This document shows positions 10,209-19,216 of a stretch of DNA of 64,000 bases, piece by piece. The position numbers were made by a program, and so were the translations under genes. Source of the stretch: Thalassobius vesicularis (lineage in GTDB: Bacteria; Pseudomonadota; Alphaproteobacteria; Rhodobacterales; Rhodobacteraceae). A model generated the notes under the pieces. It was given only the letters and a program-made list of their open reading frames with translations, did not search any database and was not told the DNA's origin. Position 1 is the first letter of the stretch. Each line of letters starts with the position of its first letter. Location of the stretch: contig NZ_SSMD01000003.1 in the NCBI RefSeq assembly GCF_004799325.1, positions 62,001-126,000 of the forward strand. Reading direction: 5' to 3'.

Positions 10209-10279
10209 GGCCCCGTCAGATCCGGCGGGGCCAAATTCTTTGAAAGAATTTGGTCCGGATTTTTTCGAAAAATCCGGAC
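10209..10279. repeat. Three consecutive palindromes between lpd and the rhodanese gene
   Basis: Three inverted repeats follow each other: GGCCCCG / CGGGGCC (10209-10232), AAATTCTTT-G-AAAGAATTT (10233-10251), and GTCCGGATTTTT / AAAAATCCGGAC around TCG (10253-10279). They sit between convergent genes and probably act as a bidirectional terminator. The regular stacking looks like a dispersed palindromic element. Confidence 0.6.
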
Positions 10280-10294
10280 GCGTGTGGTGAGCGA

Positions 10295-10654
10295 TTACGC
10301 TTTCTCGACCGGGCCGCCGGCGGCAACCCAGTGGCCCAGACCGCCGATGTTGGTCACGTTCTCATAGCCCAGACGCTTCATCAGGCCCACGGCCATCTGC
10401 GACCGTCCGCCGGAGGCGCAGTACAGGCAGATCGGCTTTTTCATATCCAGATCAGGGTGGAAATCGGGGTGGCGCGGGTCGGCCATGTCGGCCAGCCGCA
10501 TCAGCGGAATGTGCAGCGCGCCCTTGGCCTTGCCGGAATAGGCCAGCTCTCCGTGGTCGCGGATGTCGATCAGGATCGCCTCACCCTCGGCCACTTGCTT
10601 GATGGCGTCAGCGATGGGCAGGGCGGGGGCAGATTGGCGCATGAAGTTGAACAT
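10295..10654 (-). CDS. Single-domain rhodanese
   Basis: A 119-residue rhodanese-like protein. The active-site loop 'LYCASGGRS' near residue 80 carries the catalytic Cys that would hold persulfide sulfur. 'ILIDIRDHGE' and 'GALHIPL' are the usual early strands. No signal peptide or membrane segment is seen, so it is cytoplasmic. It may take part in sulfur transfer or thiosulfate detoxification; the substrate is not known. It is transcribed divergently from uvrA. Confidence 0.88.
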   Translation of the reverse strand: MFNFMRQSAPALPIADAIKQVAEGEAILIDIRDHGELAYSGKAKGALHIPLMRLADMADPRHPDFHPDLDMKKPICLYCASGGRSQMAVGLMKRLGYENVTNIGGLGHWVAAGGPVEKA

Positions 10655-10675
10655 GTGCGTGTCCTTGTGTGTGGT

Positions 10676-10689
10676 GTCACTTTGGTGAC
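10676..10689. promoter_or_regulatory. Small palindrome upstream of the rhodanese gene
   Basis: GTCAC-TTTG-GTGAC lies about 20 bases upstream of the rhodanese ATG on the minus strand. It may be an operator; there is no further support. Confidence 0.25.
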
Positions 10690-10808
10690 TTATCTGATGG
10701 GGCTTTGCGCCCGCTTCAAGATGACCCTATCAAATAAATAGTGAAAACGGAATATGAATTTGCTGCGCACGCGAAATAGTGTCGGCTGACGCTGAAAACC
10801 TATCCGTT

Positions 10809-10823
10809 GTTCATGCAATGTTC
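10809..10823. promoter_or_regulatory. SOS (LexA) box of uvrA
   Basis: GTTC, seven bases, GTTC is an exact match to the alphaproteobacterial LexA box. It lies 65 bases before the chosen uvrA ATG, so uvrA is probably SOS-induced. Confidence 0.82.
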
Positions 10824-10887
10824 TGCTTTTTTTCTTGGAGACTCGTCGCGCCTCTACTATCTGTTAACCACTGATCCGGGGGACCCC

Positions 10888-13746
10888 ATGGCCGAGCTGA
10901 AGAAAATCGAGGTGCGCGGCGCGCGCGAGCACAATCTGAAGAATATCGACGTGGATATTCCGCGCGATCAGCTGGTGGTCATCACGGGGCTGTCGGGGTC
11001 GGGCAAGTCGTCGCTTGCTTTCGACACGATTTATGCTGAGGGGCAGCGGCGCTATGTCGAAAGCCTGTCGGCCTATGCGCGGCAGTTCCTGGACATGATG
11101 GAAAAGCCGGACGTGGATCACATCAGCGGCCTGTCCCCGGCGATCTCGATTGAACAGAAGACGACCAGCAAGAACCCGCGCTCGACCGTTGGGACGGTGA
11201 CCGAGATTTACGACTACCTGCGTCTGCTATTCGCGCGGGTGGGGACGCCCTACAGCCCTGCAACCGGCCTGCCGATCGAGGCGCAGCAGGTGCAGGACAT
11301 GGTGGATCGCGTCATGACGATGGAGGAGGGCACGCGCGCCTACCTGCTGGCCCCCATCGTCCGCGACCGCAAGGGTGAGTACAAGAAAGAGTTCCTGGAG
11401 CTGCGCAAGCAGGGCTTTCAGCGCGTCAAGGTGAACGGCGAATTCCACGATCTGGACACGCCCCCCGTGCTGGACAAGAAGTTCCGCCATGACATCGATG
11501 TGGTCGTCGACCGTATTGTCGTGCGCGAAGGGCTGGAGACGCGGCTGGCCGACAGTTTCCGCACCGCGCTGGACCTGGCCAGCGGCATCGCCGTGCTGGA
11601 GACAGCCCCGAAAGAAGGGGAGCCGGAGCGGATCACCTTCAGTGAAAACTTCGCCTGTCCTGTCAGCGGTTTTACCATCCCCGAGATCGAGCCGCGGCTG
11701 TTTTCCTTCAACGCGCCGTTCGGGGCGTGCCCGTCCTGCGACGGGCTGGGGGTCGAGCTGTTTTTTGACGAACGTCTGGTGGTGCCAGACCAGAACCTGA
11801 AGGTCTATGACGGCGCGCTGGCACCTTGGCGCAAGGGCAAGTCTCCGTACTTTCTGCAGACGATTGAATCGCTGGCCAAGCATTACGGGTTCGACAAGAA
11901 TGCCCGCTGGAAAGACCTGCCCGAGGCGGTGCAGAAGATGTTCCTTTATGGCTCGGGCGACGAGGAAATCCTGTTCCGCTATGACGAAGGCGGGCGCGTC
12001 TACCAGGTGACGCGCGTGTTCGAAGGCGTGATCCCCAACATGGAACGCCGCTATCGCGAGACCGACAGCGCGTGGATCCGCGAGGAGTTTGAGCGCTACC
12101 AGAACAACCGCCGTTGCGGGGCCTGTGGCGGGTTCCGACTGAAGGACGAGGCGCTGGCGGTGAAGATCGCCGGGCTGCATGTGGGTCAGGTCGTGGAGAT
12201 GTCGATCAAGGAGGCCTACGCCTGGATCGAGACCGTCCCCGAGCACCTGACCAAGCAGAAAAACGAGATCGCCCGCGCCATTTTGAAAGAGATCCGTGAG
12301 CGCCTTGGCTTCCTGAATAACGTTGGACTTGAATACCTTACGATGAGTCGTTCAAGTGGCACGTTAAGTGGTGGCGAGAGCCAGCGTATCCGTTTGGCCA
12401 GCCAGATCGGCTCGGGTCTGACGGGGGTTTTGTACGTGCTGGACGAGCCGTCCATCGGCCTGCACCAGCGCGACAATGACCGTCTGATCGGCACGCTCAA
12501 GAACCTGCGCGATCAGGGCAACACCGTGCTGGTGGTCGAGCATGACGAGGACATGATCCGTCAGGCCGACTATGTGTTCGACATCGGCCCGGGTGCCGGT
12601 GTGCATGGTGGACAGATCGTGGCCGAAGGCACGCCCGAGGCGATTGCCGAGGACGCCGCCAGTCTGACCGGCCAATACCTGAGCGGGACGCGCGAAATCG
12701 CCGTGCCCACCGAGCGGCGCAAGGGCAACAAGAAAAAGATCACCGTCGTTAAGGCCACGGGGAACAACCTGCGCGATGTGACGGCCGAATTCCCGCTGGG
12801 CAAATTCGTCTGCGTCACCGGCGTGTCGGGCGGGGGCAAGTCCACGCTGACGATTGAAACGCTGTTCAAGACCGCCTCGATGCGGCTGAACGGGGCGCGG
12901 CAAACGCCCGCGCCGTGCGAGACGATCAAGGGGTTGGAGCATTTGGACAAGGTGATCGACATCGACCAGCGTCCGATCGGACGGACGCCACGCTCGAACC
13001 CGGCGACGTACACGGGCGCGTTCACCCCGATCCGCGACTGGTTCGCCGGGCTACCCGAGGCGAAGGCGCGCGGCTACAAGCCGGGGCGGTTCAGCTTCAA
13101 CGTCAAGGGCGGGCGCTGCGAGGCCTGTCAGGGCGACGGCGTCATCAAGATCGAGATGCACTTTCTGCCCGACGTCTACGTCACCTGCGAAACCTGCAAG
13201 GGTGCGCGCTACAACCGCGAAACGCTGGAAATCAAGTTCAAGGGCAAAAGCATCGCCGACGTTCTGGACATGACGGTCGAGGACGCGCAGGGGTTCTTTA
13301 CCGCCGTTCCCTCGATCCGCGAGAAGATGGACGCGCTGATGCAGGTGGGGCTGGGCTATATCAAGGTGGGCCAGCAGGCGACGACCCTGTCGGGCGGCGA
13401 GGCGCAGCGGGTGAAGCTGTCGAAGGAGCTGGCGCGGCGCTCCACGGGCCGCACGCTCTATATCCTGGACGAGCCGACCACCGGCCTGCACTTCGAGGAC
13501 GTGCGCAAGCTGTTGGAAGTGCTGCATGAATTGGTCGAGCAGGGCAACACCGTCGTGGTGATCGAGCATAACCTGGACGTCATCAAGACTGCCGACTGGA
13601 TCATCGACATTGGCCCCGAAGGCGGCGATGGCGGCGGCGAGATCGTGGCCGTCGGCACCCCCGAGGACGTGGCAGCCGAGCCGCGCAGCCATACTGGGCG
13701 CTATCTGAAGGACATGCTGTTCCCCAAGCGCCGGGCGGCGGAGTGA
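10888..13746 (+). CDS. uvrA: Excinuclease ABC subunit A
   Basis: UvrA is the damage-sensing ATPase of nucleotide excision repair. The 952-residue length fits. It has two ABC ATPase modules: a first Walker A 'GLSGSGKSS' at 34-42 and a second 'GVSGGGKST' near 655, two signature motifs ('[11 protein letters not shown]' and '[10 protein letters not shown]'), and Cys pairs of zinc fingers ('CPSCDG', 'CEACQG', 'CETCKG'). The ATG at 10888 is used because the next residues match the family N-terminus; an upstream extension would cross the SOS box. A strong terminator follows. Confidence 0.98.
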   Translation: MAELKKIEVRGAREHNLKNIDVDIPRDQLVVITGLSGSGKSSLAFDTIYAEGQRRYVESLSAYARQFLDMMEKPDVDHISGLSPAISIEQKTTSKNPRSTVGTVTEIYDYLRLLFARVGTPYSPATGLPIEAQQVQDMVDRVMTMEEGTRAYLLAPIVRDRKGEYKKEFLELRKQGFQRVKVNGEFHDLDTPPVLDKKFRHDIDVVVDRIVVREGLETRLADSFRTALDLASGIAVLETAPKEGEPERITFSENFACPVSGFTIPEIEPRLFSFNAPFGACPSCDGLGVELFFDERLVVPDQNLKVYDGALAPWRKGKSPYFLQTIESLAKHYGFDKNARWKDLPEAVQKMFLYGSGDEEILFRYDEGGRVYQVTRVFEGVIPNMERRYRETDSAWIREEFERYQNNRRCGACGGFRLKDEALAVKIAGLHVGQVVEMSIKEAYAWIETVPEHLTKQKNEIARAILKEIRERLGFLNNVGLEYLTMSRSSGTLSGGESQRIRLASQIGSGLTGVLYVLDEPSIGLHQRDNDRLIGTLKNLRDQGNTVLVVEHDEDMIRQADYVFDIGPGAGVHGGQIVAEGTPEAIAEDAASLTGQYLSGTREIAVPTERRKGNKKKITVVKATGNNLRDVTAEFPLGKFVCVTGVSGGGKSTLTIETLFKTASMRLNGARQTPAPCETIKGLEHLDKVIDIDQRPIGRTPRSNPATYTGAFTPIRDWFAGLPEAKARGYKPGRFSFNVKGGRCEACQGDGVIKIEMHFLPDVYVTCETCKGARYNRETLEIKFKGKSIADVLDMTVEDAQGFFTAVPSIREKMDALMQVGLGYIKVGQQATTLSGGEAQRVKLSKELARRSTGRTLYILDEPTTGLHFEDVRKLLEVLHELVEQGNTVVVIEHNLDVIKTADWIIDIGPEGGDGGGEIVAVGTPEDVAAEPRSHTGRYLKDMLFPKRRAAE

Positions 13747-13748
13747 CA

Positions 13749-13800
13749 AAACCCCCGGCGATGAACCGGGGGTTTGACCGTTCCGTGTCGTCTGACACGG
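13749..13800. terminator. Tandem hairpins, bidirectional terminator of uvrA and the DUF2892 gene
   Basis: AAACCCCCGG / CCGGGGGTTT forms a 10-bp stem (13749-13775). It is followed by a second hairpin, CCGTGTC-GTCT-GACACGG (13783-13800). The site lies between convergent genes. Confidence 0.8.
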
Positions 13801-13806
13801 GGCGGG

Positions 13807-13992
13807 TTATTTCTTCATCGGGCAGGTGTTCAGGCCGATCAGCTTGTAGGCCGGGCAGGTGCCCAGCAGGCCGGTGACCAGCGGCACGACGCCGATCCAC
13901 ATCCACACGCCGTAGCCCATCAGAGCGCCAACGATCAGGGCTGCGCCAATGACGATGCGCAGGATGCGGTCAATTCCACCAACGTTTTTCAT
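13807..13992 (-). CDS. DUF2892 (YgaP-like) small membrane protein
   Basis: A 61-residue protein starting 'MKNVGGIDRILR' with two hydrophobic segments (about residues 10-28 and 30-46) and the family ending 'GTCPAYKLIGLNTCP'. This is the DUF2892 module found alone or joined to rhodanese domains in YgaP. It has AAGGAG 8 bases before its ATG. It lies just downstream of the Crp/Fnr gene on the same strand and may be its target or co-transcribed partner. The two Cys residues could bind sulfur or a metal, which is inference. Confidence 0.85.
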   Translation of the reverse strand: MKNVGGIDRILRIVIGAALIVGALMGYGVWMWIGVVPLVTGLLGTCPAYKLIGLNTCPMKK

Positions 13993-14062
13993 GAGAGGAT
14001 CTCCTTTCGTGTGTCCTTGGGGGCAACGATAGGCGATTCTGTGGGCGGCGTCTGTGACGGGG

Positions 14063-14722
14063 TCACATACCCTCGGCCGCGAGGGCTGTCAGGGCAGCGG
14101 GGTCCAGGATTTCCACCGTGCCGCGCCCGGTTTTGACCCAGCCGCGACGCGACCATGCCTCTAGCCGGCGCGAGACGACCTCGCGCGCGGTGCCGACCTG
14201 GGTGGCCAGATCGGATTGGGTGACATTCAGCACAGGCCCGTCCGACGACAGCGCGACCAGGCGTTCGGCAAGGCGGCATTCAACGCGGGTGAATGCAACC
14301 TTTTCAATGAGTTGCATCATGCTCTGAAAGCGTTGCGCGAAGGCGCGGAAGACCAGTGTGCGGAACCCGGCATCGCTGTCCATCAGTGTCAAGAACAGGG
14401 GTTTCGGCAGTAGAACGAGGCGAGTGTCCTGCGTGGTTTCCGCCTCGGCGGTGTAGTCGTCGCCGCCCAGCAGGCCCATCGTGGTCTGGATGCAGGATTG
14501 GCCCGGCTCGACCGAATAAAGCAGCATTTCGCGCCCCGAAGCCCCCGTCATCGAGACATCGACGCGGCCCGACAGCACCATCGCATAGCCCTGCACGGCG
14601 TCGCCGGCATGAAACAGCGGGGTGCCGGCAGGCAGGGTCACCGGCACCAGCCCAGCCAGACGGAGCCGCGATTGCGGCGCCAGTTCGGCCAAGGCGGGGG
14701 TGTCGGCGACCCAGTCTTTCAT
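14063..14722 (-). CDS. Crp/Fnr family transcription regulator
   Basis: A 219-residue regulator with an N-terminal cyclic-nucleotide-type beta-roll ('GTPLFHAGDAVQGYAMVLSGRVDV') and a C-terminal winged helix ('TQSDLATQVGTAREVVSRRL', near residues 160-185). The N-terminal Cys cluster of Fnr is absent, so it is not an oxygen-sensing 4Fe-4S protein. The ATG at 14722 overlaps the stop of the upstream dehydrogenase gene (TGATG), so it is probably co-transcribed with the valine genes. The effector is unknown; the DUF2892 gene downstream suggests a sulfur or redox signal. Confidence 0.88.
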   Translation of the reverse strand: MKDWVADTPALAELAPQSRLRLAGLVPVTLPAGTPLFHAGDAVQGYAMVLSGRVDVSMTGASGREMLLYSVEPGQSCIQTTMGLLGGDDYTAEAETTQDTRLVLLPKPLFLTLMDSDAGFRTLVFRAFAQRFQSMMQLIEKVAFTRVECRLAERLVALSSDGPVLNVTQSDLATQVGTAREVVSRRLEAWSRRGWVKTGRGTVEILDPAALTALAAEGM

Positions 14723-15594
14723 CACCCTCTGCCGCGTTTTTCGAAGCGGGGGAGCATGGCGCTGAAGTCCATGCCTTTGCCGTCTTCGGTCTCGACGAAC
14801 TGGGTGTAGAGGGCGGCGGCCAGCTGGCCCATGGGCGTGTCGGCATCCGCGCTTTCGGCGGCTTGCTGGGACAGGCGCAGGTCTTTCAGCATCAGTTCGG
14901 CGGCGAAGCCGGGCTTGTAGCCGTTATCGGCCGGGCTGGTCGGGCCGACGCCGGGGGCGGGGCAGTAGGCATTCATCGTCCAGCTATAGCCCGAGGAGGT
15001 GGAGACCACGTCGAACATCTTCTGCCGGTCCAGTCCCAGCTTGTCGGCCAGGGCAAACGCCTCGCAGGTGGCGATCATGGTGACGCCCAGGATCATGTTG
15101 TTGCAGATCTTGGCAGCCTGACCGGCGCCACTGTCGCCGCAATGCACGGCCTTCTGGCCCATGATGTCAAACAGGGGTTTGGCGATCTGGAACGCCTCGG
15201 TGGTGCCGCCCGCCATGAAGGTCAGCGTGCCGTTGATCGCGCCGCCGGTGCCGCCGGAAACGGGGGCGTCCACGGCTTTCAGGCCGGCGGCCTGAGCTTG
15301 CTCGGCCACGGCACGGGCGCTGTCGACGTCGACGGTCGAGCAATCGACCAGCACGGCGCCCGGTTTCATCGCGGGGATGACCTGCTCGGCGACGGCGCGC
15401 AGGATGGCGCCGTTGGGCAGCATGGTGATGACCACGTCGGCGCCTGCGACGGCCTCGGGCGCGGTGGCGGCGTTGGTGACGCCTTCGGCGGTGGTGCCGG
15501 CGGTGTCGAAGCCGATCACGCTGTGGCCGGCCTTGGCCAGGTTGGCGGCCATGGGCGCGCCCATGTTGCCCAGACCGATGAATGCGATTTGCAT
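14722..15594 (-). CDS. mmsB: 3-hydroxyisobutyrate dehydrogenase, alternative product from an internal start
   Basis: The second half of the fused frame can be made alone: an ATG at 15594 has GAGGAGG about 8 bases upstream, and the resulting 290 residues are the usual full length of MmsB. The enzyme oxidises 3-hydroxyisobutyrate to methylmalonate semialdehyde with NAD. The N-terminal 'QIAFIGLGNMG' is the nucleotide-binding loop and starts at the normal distance from the Met. This entry duplicates part of the fusion entry on purpose, since the sequence alone cannot say which product forms. Confidence 0.7.
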   Translation of the reverse strand: MQIAFIGLGNMGAPMAANLAKAGHSVIGFDTAGTTAEGVTNAATAPEAVAGADVVITMLPNGAILRAVAEQVIPAMKPGAVLVDCSTVDVDSARAVAEQAQAAGLKAVDAPVSGGTGGAINGTLTFMAGGTTEAFQIAKPLFDIMGQKAVHCGDSGAGQAAKICNNMILGVTMIATCEAFALADKLGLDRQKMFDVVSTSSGYSWTMNAYCPAPGVGPTSPADNGYKPGFAAELMLKDLRLSQQAAESADADTPMGQLAAALYTQFVETEDGKGMDFSAMLPRFEKRGRG

Positions 15595-16638
15595 GGTGGT
15601 ATCCTCCTCAAAGCTGAGTTTGTCGGCACCCAGAGGCATCAGCATCTGCGACACGGCGGTCGCGGGAACGCTGTCATGGGCGTGTTTCCATTTGGGATTG
15701 CGGTCCTTGTCGATGATGGCGGCGCGGATCCCTTCGAGGAAGTCTCCGTGCTCCATGATCCGGTGCGAGACGCGGTATTCCATCTCCAGCGCCTTGCGGA
15801 TGGTCAGGCTGGGACCGCGCAGGCGGTGGATCATTTCCAGCGTGACGGCCATCGACAGGGGCGCGTTGCGCATCAATGTTTTCAGGGCCTTGGCGGCGAA
15901 TTCGCCGCCGTCGGTGTGCAGGGCGTTCAGCAGGTCCTGCAGCCCTTCGCCGCCGAACAGCGCGTCGATTTCCGGCTGTTGCGCGGCCATCGGGCTGTCG
16001 GGGGCGGGCTGTGCGGCCAGCGCCACGGCCGCGACATCGCCCGAGGCGGCCAGCTGGTCGATCAGCGCAGGCCATTTGTCCTGCGGGATGTAATGATCGG
16101 CAAAGCCCGCGTGGATCGCGTCGCCCGGTCCCATGCGCGCGGCGGTCAGGCCCAGATATTCGCCCAGACGCCCCGGCGCGCGGGCCAGGATGTAGCTTCC
16201 ACCCACATCGGGCACGAACCCGATGCCGCATTCGGGCATCGAGATTTGCGAGCTGTCGCACACCACCCGGTGGCTGACATGGCCGCCCAGACCGACACCG
16301 CCGCCCATGGTAAAGCCCTGCATCAGGCTGACGATGGGCTTGGGGTATTCGGCCAGCTTGGCGTTCATGCGGTATTCGTCGCGCCAGAACTTGCGCCCGT
16401 AATCGAGGTTCCCGGCAGTGCCGGTGGCGTACATCTCGGCGATGTCGCCGCCCGCGCAGAACGCCTTTTCGCCCTCGGCGTCGATCACGATCAGCGCCAC
16501 GGACGCGTCATCGCGCCAGGCGTCCATCGCGCGTTCCACGGCCATGCACATGTCATAGGACAGCGCGTTCAGCGCCTTGGGGCGGGTCAGGGTGATGTGG
16601 CCGATGCGGCCGCGGGTGCGGATGGTCAGCTCGCTCAT
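14722..16638 (-). CDS. In-frame fusion: 3-hydroxyisobutyryl-CoA hydrolase + 3-hydroxyisobutyrate dehydrogenase
   Basis: One 638-codon frame holds two enzymes of valine breakdown. Residues 1 to about 343 are a crotonase-fold hydrolase (HIBCH type): 'CAGGDIAEMY', the oxyanion region 'FTMGGGVGLGG' and catalytic 'PECGIGFVPDVGGS'. Residues from 349 on are 3-hydroxyisobutyrate dehydrogenase: Rossmann 'IGLGNMGAPMA', 'DAPVSGGTGGA' and catalytic Lys in 'GQAAKICNNM'. The junction reads LSF-EEDTT-MQIAF. The DNA encoding EED is a perfect Shine-Dalgarno (GAGGAGG) before an ATG, so two separate genes seem to have lost the intervening stop. It may be a real fusion, an indel, or still make the second enzyme separately. 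It overlaps the acyl-CoA dehydrogenase gene (ATGA). Confidence 0.85.
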   Translation of the reverse strand: MSELTIRTRGRIGHITLTRPKALNALSYDMCMAVERAMDAWRDDASVALIVIDAEGEKAFCAGGDIAEMYATGTAGNLDYGRKFWRDEYRMNAKLAEYPKPIVSLMQGFTMGGGVGLGGHVSHRVVCDSSQISMPECGIGFVPDVGGSYILARAPGRLGEYLGLTAARMGPGDAIHAGFADHYIPQDKWPALIDQLAASGDVAAVALAAQPAPDSPMAAQQPEIDALFGGEGLQDLLNALHTDGGEFAAKALKTLMRNAPLSMAVTLEMIHRLRGPSLTIRKALEMEYRVSHRIMEHGDFLEGIRAAIIDKDRNPKWKHAHDSVPATAVSQMLMPLGADKLSFEEDTTMQIAFIGLGNMGAPMAANLAKAGHSVIGFDTAGTTAEGVTNAATAPEAVAGADVVITMLPNGAILRAVAEQVIPAMKPGAVLVDCSTVDVDSARAVAEQAQAAGLKAVDAPVSGGTGGAINGTLTFMAGGTTEAFQIAKPLFDIMGQKAVHCGDSGAGQAAKICNNMILGVTMIATCEAFALADKLGLDRQKMFDVVSTSSGYSWTMNAYCPAPGVGPTSPADNGYKPGFAAELMLKDLRLSQQAAESADADTPMGQLAAALYTQFVETEDGKGMDFSAMLPRFEKRGRG

Positions 16639-17780
16639 GCGCGGTCGCTCAGCAGTTGGCGCGCCACGATCATGCGCATGATTTCGTTGGTGCCTTCGAG
16701 GATCTCGTGAACGCGCAGGTCGCGCACGATTTTCTCGATCCCGTAATCGGCCAGATAGCCGTAGCCGCCATGCAGTTGCAGGCAGTCATTTGCCACCTTC
16801 GAGCCGACCTCGGTCACAAACCGCTTGGCCATCGCGCAGAACTTGGTGGCGTCCGGCGCGCCCTGGTCCAGCTTCCACGCGGCCTGCCGCAAGAAGGTCC
16901 GCGCGGCTTGCAGCTCGATCTCCATGTCGGCCAGACGGAATTGCAGGGCCTGGAACTGGTCGATGGTTTTGCCAAAGGCCTTGCGCTCGCCCATGTATTG
17001 CAGGGTTTTGGTCAGCGCCGATTGCGCAGCCCCAAGCGAGCAGGCCGAGATGTTCAGACGCCCGCCATCCAGCCCCATCATCGCGTATTTGAAGCCGTCG
17101 CCCTCGGTGCCGACCAGGTTCGCGGCGGGGATTTTGCAATCGTCGAACTGGACCTGACGGGTCGGCTGGGCCTTCCAGCCCATCTTGTCCTCGAGCCCGC
17201 CAAAGGACAGCCCATTGGTGCCGTTTTCCACCACCACGGTCGAGATCCCCTTGGGGCCGTCATCGCCGGTGCGGCACATCACGACATAGGCGTCGGAATA
17301 CCCACCACCCGAGATGAACGCCTTGGTGCCGTTCAGCGTGAAGCCCTCGTTCGTCTTCTCCGCGCGGGTTTTCAGCGCGGCGGCGTCACTGCCCGAGCCG
17401 GGTTCGGTCAGGCAGTAGGACAGCACGGTGTCCATGCTGATCGCGGGGGCCAGGTAGCGTTCCTTGACCTCGTCCGAGCCGAACGCGTCCAGCATCTTGG
17501 CGCACATGTTGTGGATCGACAGGAAGGACGCGACCGAGGGGCAGGACATGCTGAGCGCCTCGAAGATCAGCGTCGCATCCAGACGCGTCAGGCCCGATCC
17601 GCCCGACTCCTCGGACACGTAAATCCCGCCCAGACCCAAGGCGCCGATCTCGGGCCACAACTCGCGCGGGATGGTGCCGGCCTTTTCCCATTCGGCAGCG
17701 TAGGGCGCGATATGCTCCTCGCCAAAGGCGCGCGCCATGTCGAAAATGGCCACCTGTTCCTCGGTCAATGCGAAATCCAT
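16635..17780 (-). CDS. Acyl-CoA dehydrogenase, probably isobutyryl-CoA dehydrogenase
   Basis: A 381-residue FAD-dependent acyl-CoA dehydrogenase. Visible are the flavin and substrate loops 'CLTEPGSGSDAAALKT' and 'GTKAFISGG', the 'GERKAFGK' segment, and 'EILEGTNEIMR' with the catalytic Glu near residue 364. Together with the hydrolase and dehydrogenase that follow with a 4-base overlap, it fits the valine pathway step isobutyryl-CoA to methacrylyl-CoA. Short-branched or butyryl substrates are the alternative. It is the first gene of this operon on the minus strand. Confidence 0.88.
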   Translation of the reverse strand: MDFALTEEQVAIFDMARAFGEEHIAPYAAEWEKAGTIPRELWPEIGALGLGGIYVSEESGGSGLTRLDATLIFEALSMSCPSVASFLSIHNMCAKMLDAFGSDEVKERYLAPAISMDTVLSYCLTEPGSGSDAAALKTRAEKTNEGFTLNGTKAFISGGGYSDAYVVMCRTGDDGPKGISTVVVENGTNGLSFGGLEDKMGWKAQPTRQVQFDDCKIPAANLVGTEGDGFKYAMMGLDGGRLNISACSLGAAQSALTKTLQYMGERKAFGKTIDQFQALQFRLADMEIELQAARTFLRQAAWKLDQGAPDATKFCAMAKRFVTEVGSKVANDCLQLHGGYGYLADYGIEKIVRDLRVHEILEGTNEIMRMIVARQLLSDRA

Positions 17781-17857
17781 GACTCTCCTCCGGGTCGATT
17801 ACTGAACGTGTGTTTAATTCTGAACTGTTTCAGAAGTTTTGCAAAGGTCGCAACGGG

Positions 17858-18991
17858 TTACAGATCGGCATGAAACTCCTCGATCAGGTGTTTCACGACG
17901 GATTTAAGCGCGTCATGCGGGGTGTCACCCGCCTGTATCGCGTCCTGATAGGCAGCCCGCTGGCGGTCGGCCGAATTGCCGTGGGCCAGAATGCTGCGCA
18001 TGTTCTCGATCTCGGCGGTGCAGCCCAGCACCTCGGCATCCTCGGCGACCAGGGCGATCATTTCCTCGATCAGCATATCGAACGGCTTGATCTGGCGCGC
18101 ACCAAAGTCGATCAGCCCGCGCGACAGACCGTAACGCTGCGCGCGCCAACGGTTTTCGGCGATCAGGAAGTTGTCGTAAACCCGCCAGCGCTGGTTCTGC
18201 TGGCTCAGCCGCCAAAGCATCCGCGTCAGGCACTGGATCAGCGCGGCGAGGGTCAGGGTCGTCTCCAACCGCGGGGACACATCGCAAATCCGCGCCTCAA
18301 TGGTGGGGAACCGGGCCGAGGGCCGCAGATCCCACCAGATTTTCGAGCTGTCTTCGATCAGGTTCAGATCCACCAGAGCCTGCACACTGCGCTCGTAACT
18401 GCCCCAGCCGTCGAATTGTGGCGGCAAGCCGGTGCGCGGCAGGTTGTCGAACACGGTCAGGCGATAGCAACTCAGCCCGGTATCCTCGCCCTGCCAGAAC
18501 GGCGAGGAGGCGGACAGCGCCAGCAAATGCGGCAGGAAGTAGCTCAGCTGGTTCATCAGGTCGATGCGCTGATCGGGATAGGGGATTCCCACATGCACAT
18601 GCATCCCGCAAATCAGCATCCGCCGCACCACGCCCGCCAGATCGTCGCGCAGGTTGTTGTAGCGTTCCTTGTCGGTGTGATGCTGGTCACGCCAATCCGA
18701 AAACGGATGGCACGAGGCCGCGATGGGCGCCAGGTTATAGTCCTTGGCAATCCGCGCCACCGTTGCCCGCAGCGTCTGCAACTCCGCCCGAGCATCACTG
18801 ACGCCGGCGCATACCTTGGTGCCGATCTCGACCTGGCAATTCAGGAATTCCGGGCTGAACCGCCCTTCCAACTCCGCTCCGCATCGCTCCATCAACTCAG
18901 AGGGGGCCGGTGCCAGGTCCAGCGTATCCAGATCGACAAGAAGATACTCTTCCTCCACCCCGATGGTGAAATCCGGTTTGGGAATGGGCAT
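17858..18991 (-). CDS. ybdK: Carboxylate-amine ligase, YbdK family (glutamate-cysteine ligase type 2)
   Basis: A 377-residue ATP-dependent ligase of the GCS2 fold. Family marks are '[12 protein letters not shown]' at the N-terminus (metal-binding Glu residues), '[10 protein letters not shown]' near residue 130 and 'NRWRAQRYG' near residue 290. E. coli YbdK has weak gamma-glutamylcysteine ligase activity; the physiological substrate is uncertain. The start at 18991 has GGGAGG 8 bases upstream; a longer frame starts earlier without support. It interrupts the valine genes but shares their strand. Confidence 0.9.
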   Translation of the reverse strand: MPIPKPDFTIGVEEEYLLVDLDTLDLAPAPSELMERCGAELEGRFSPEFLNCQVEIGTKVCAGVSDARAELQTLRATVARIAKDYNLAPIAASCHPFSDWRDQHHTDKERYNNLRDDLAGVVRRMLICGMHVHVGIPYPDQRIDLMNQLSYFLPHLLALSASSPFWQGEDTGLSCYRLTVFDNLPRTGLPPQFDGWGSYERSVQALVDLNLIEDSSKIWWDLRPSARFPTIEARICDVSPRLETTLTLAALIQCLTRMLWRLSQQNQRWRVYDNFLIAENRWRAQRYGLSRGLIDFGARQIKPFDMLIEEMIALVAEDAEVLGCTAEIENMRSILAHGNSADRQRAAYQDAIQAGDTPHDALKSVVKHLIEEFHADL

Positions 18992-19087
18992 GACGAACCT
19001 CCCGCACAACAAAACCCTGTCGAAACAGAGCAGATTGCCCCCCTCACGGCAACCTCAACCGTGCCGCACTCGGCGTCGGTCCGACAT

Positions 19088-19168
19088 TTGAGTATTTGGA
19101 TCAGAAAGAAGCCTGCTTCGTTTCTTTCTGAACGAAATACTCCGGGGGTATGGGGGCAGCGCCCCCAT
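19088..19168. repeat. Nested palindromic element after the mmsA gene
   Basis: GAGTATTT (19090-19097) pairs with AAATACTC (19135-19142). Inside it CAGAAAGAA pairs with TTCTTTCTG, and GAAGC with GCTTC. A separate hairpin, ATGGGGGC-AGC-GCCCCCAT, follows at 19150-19168. A related half-element occurs at 54959. It probably terminates mmsA transcription and looks like a dispersed extragenic repeat. Confidence 0.6.
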
Positions 19169-19216
19169 CCTGCCCGAAGGGCGTGTAGAGCGCGCGCGAA
19201 CGCGCGCCCATTTGGA

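Noticed and set aside
14356-16710. A 784-codon plus-strand frame opposite the hydrolase-dehydrogenase fusion
   Set aside because: Shadow frame with no family features, while the minus strand encodes two recognisable enzymes.
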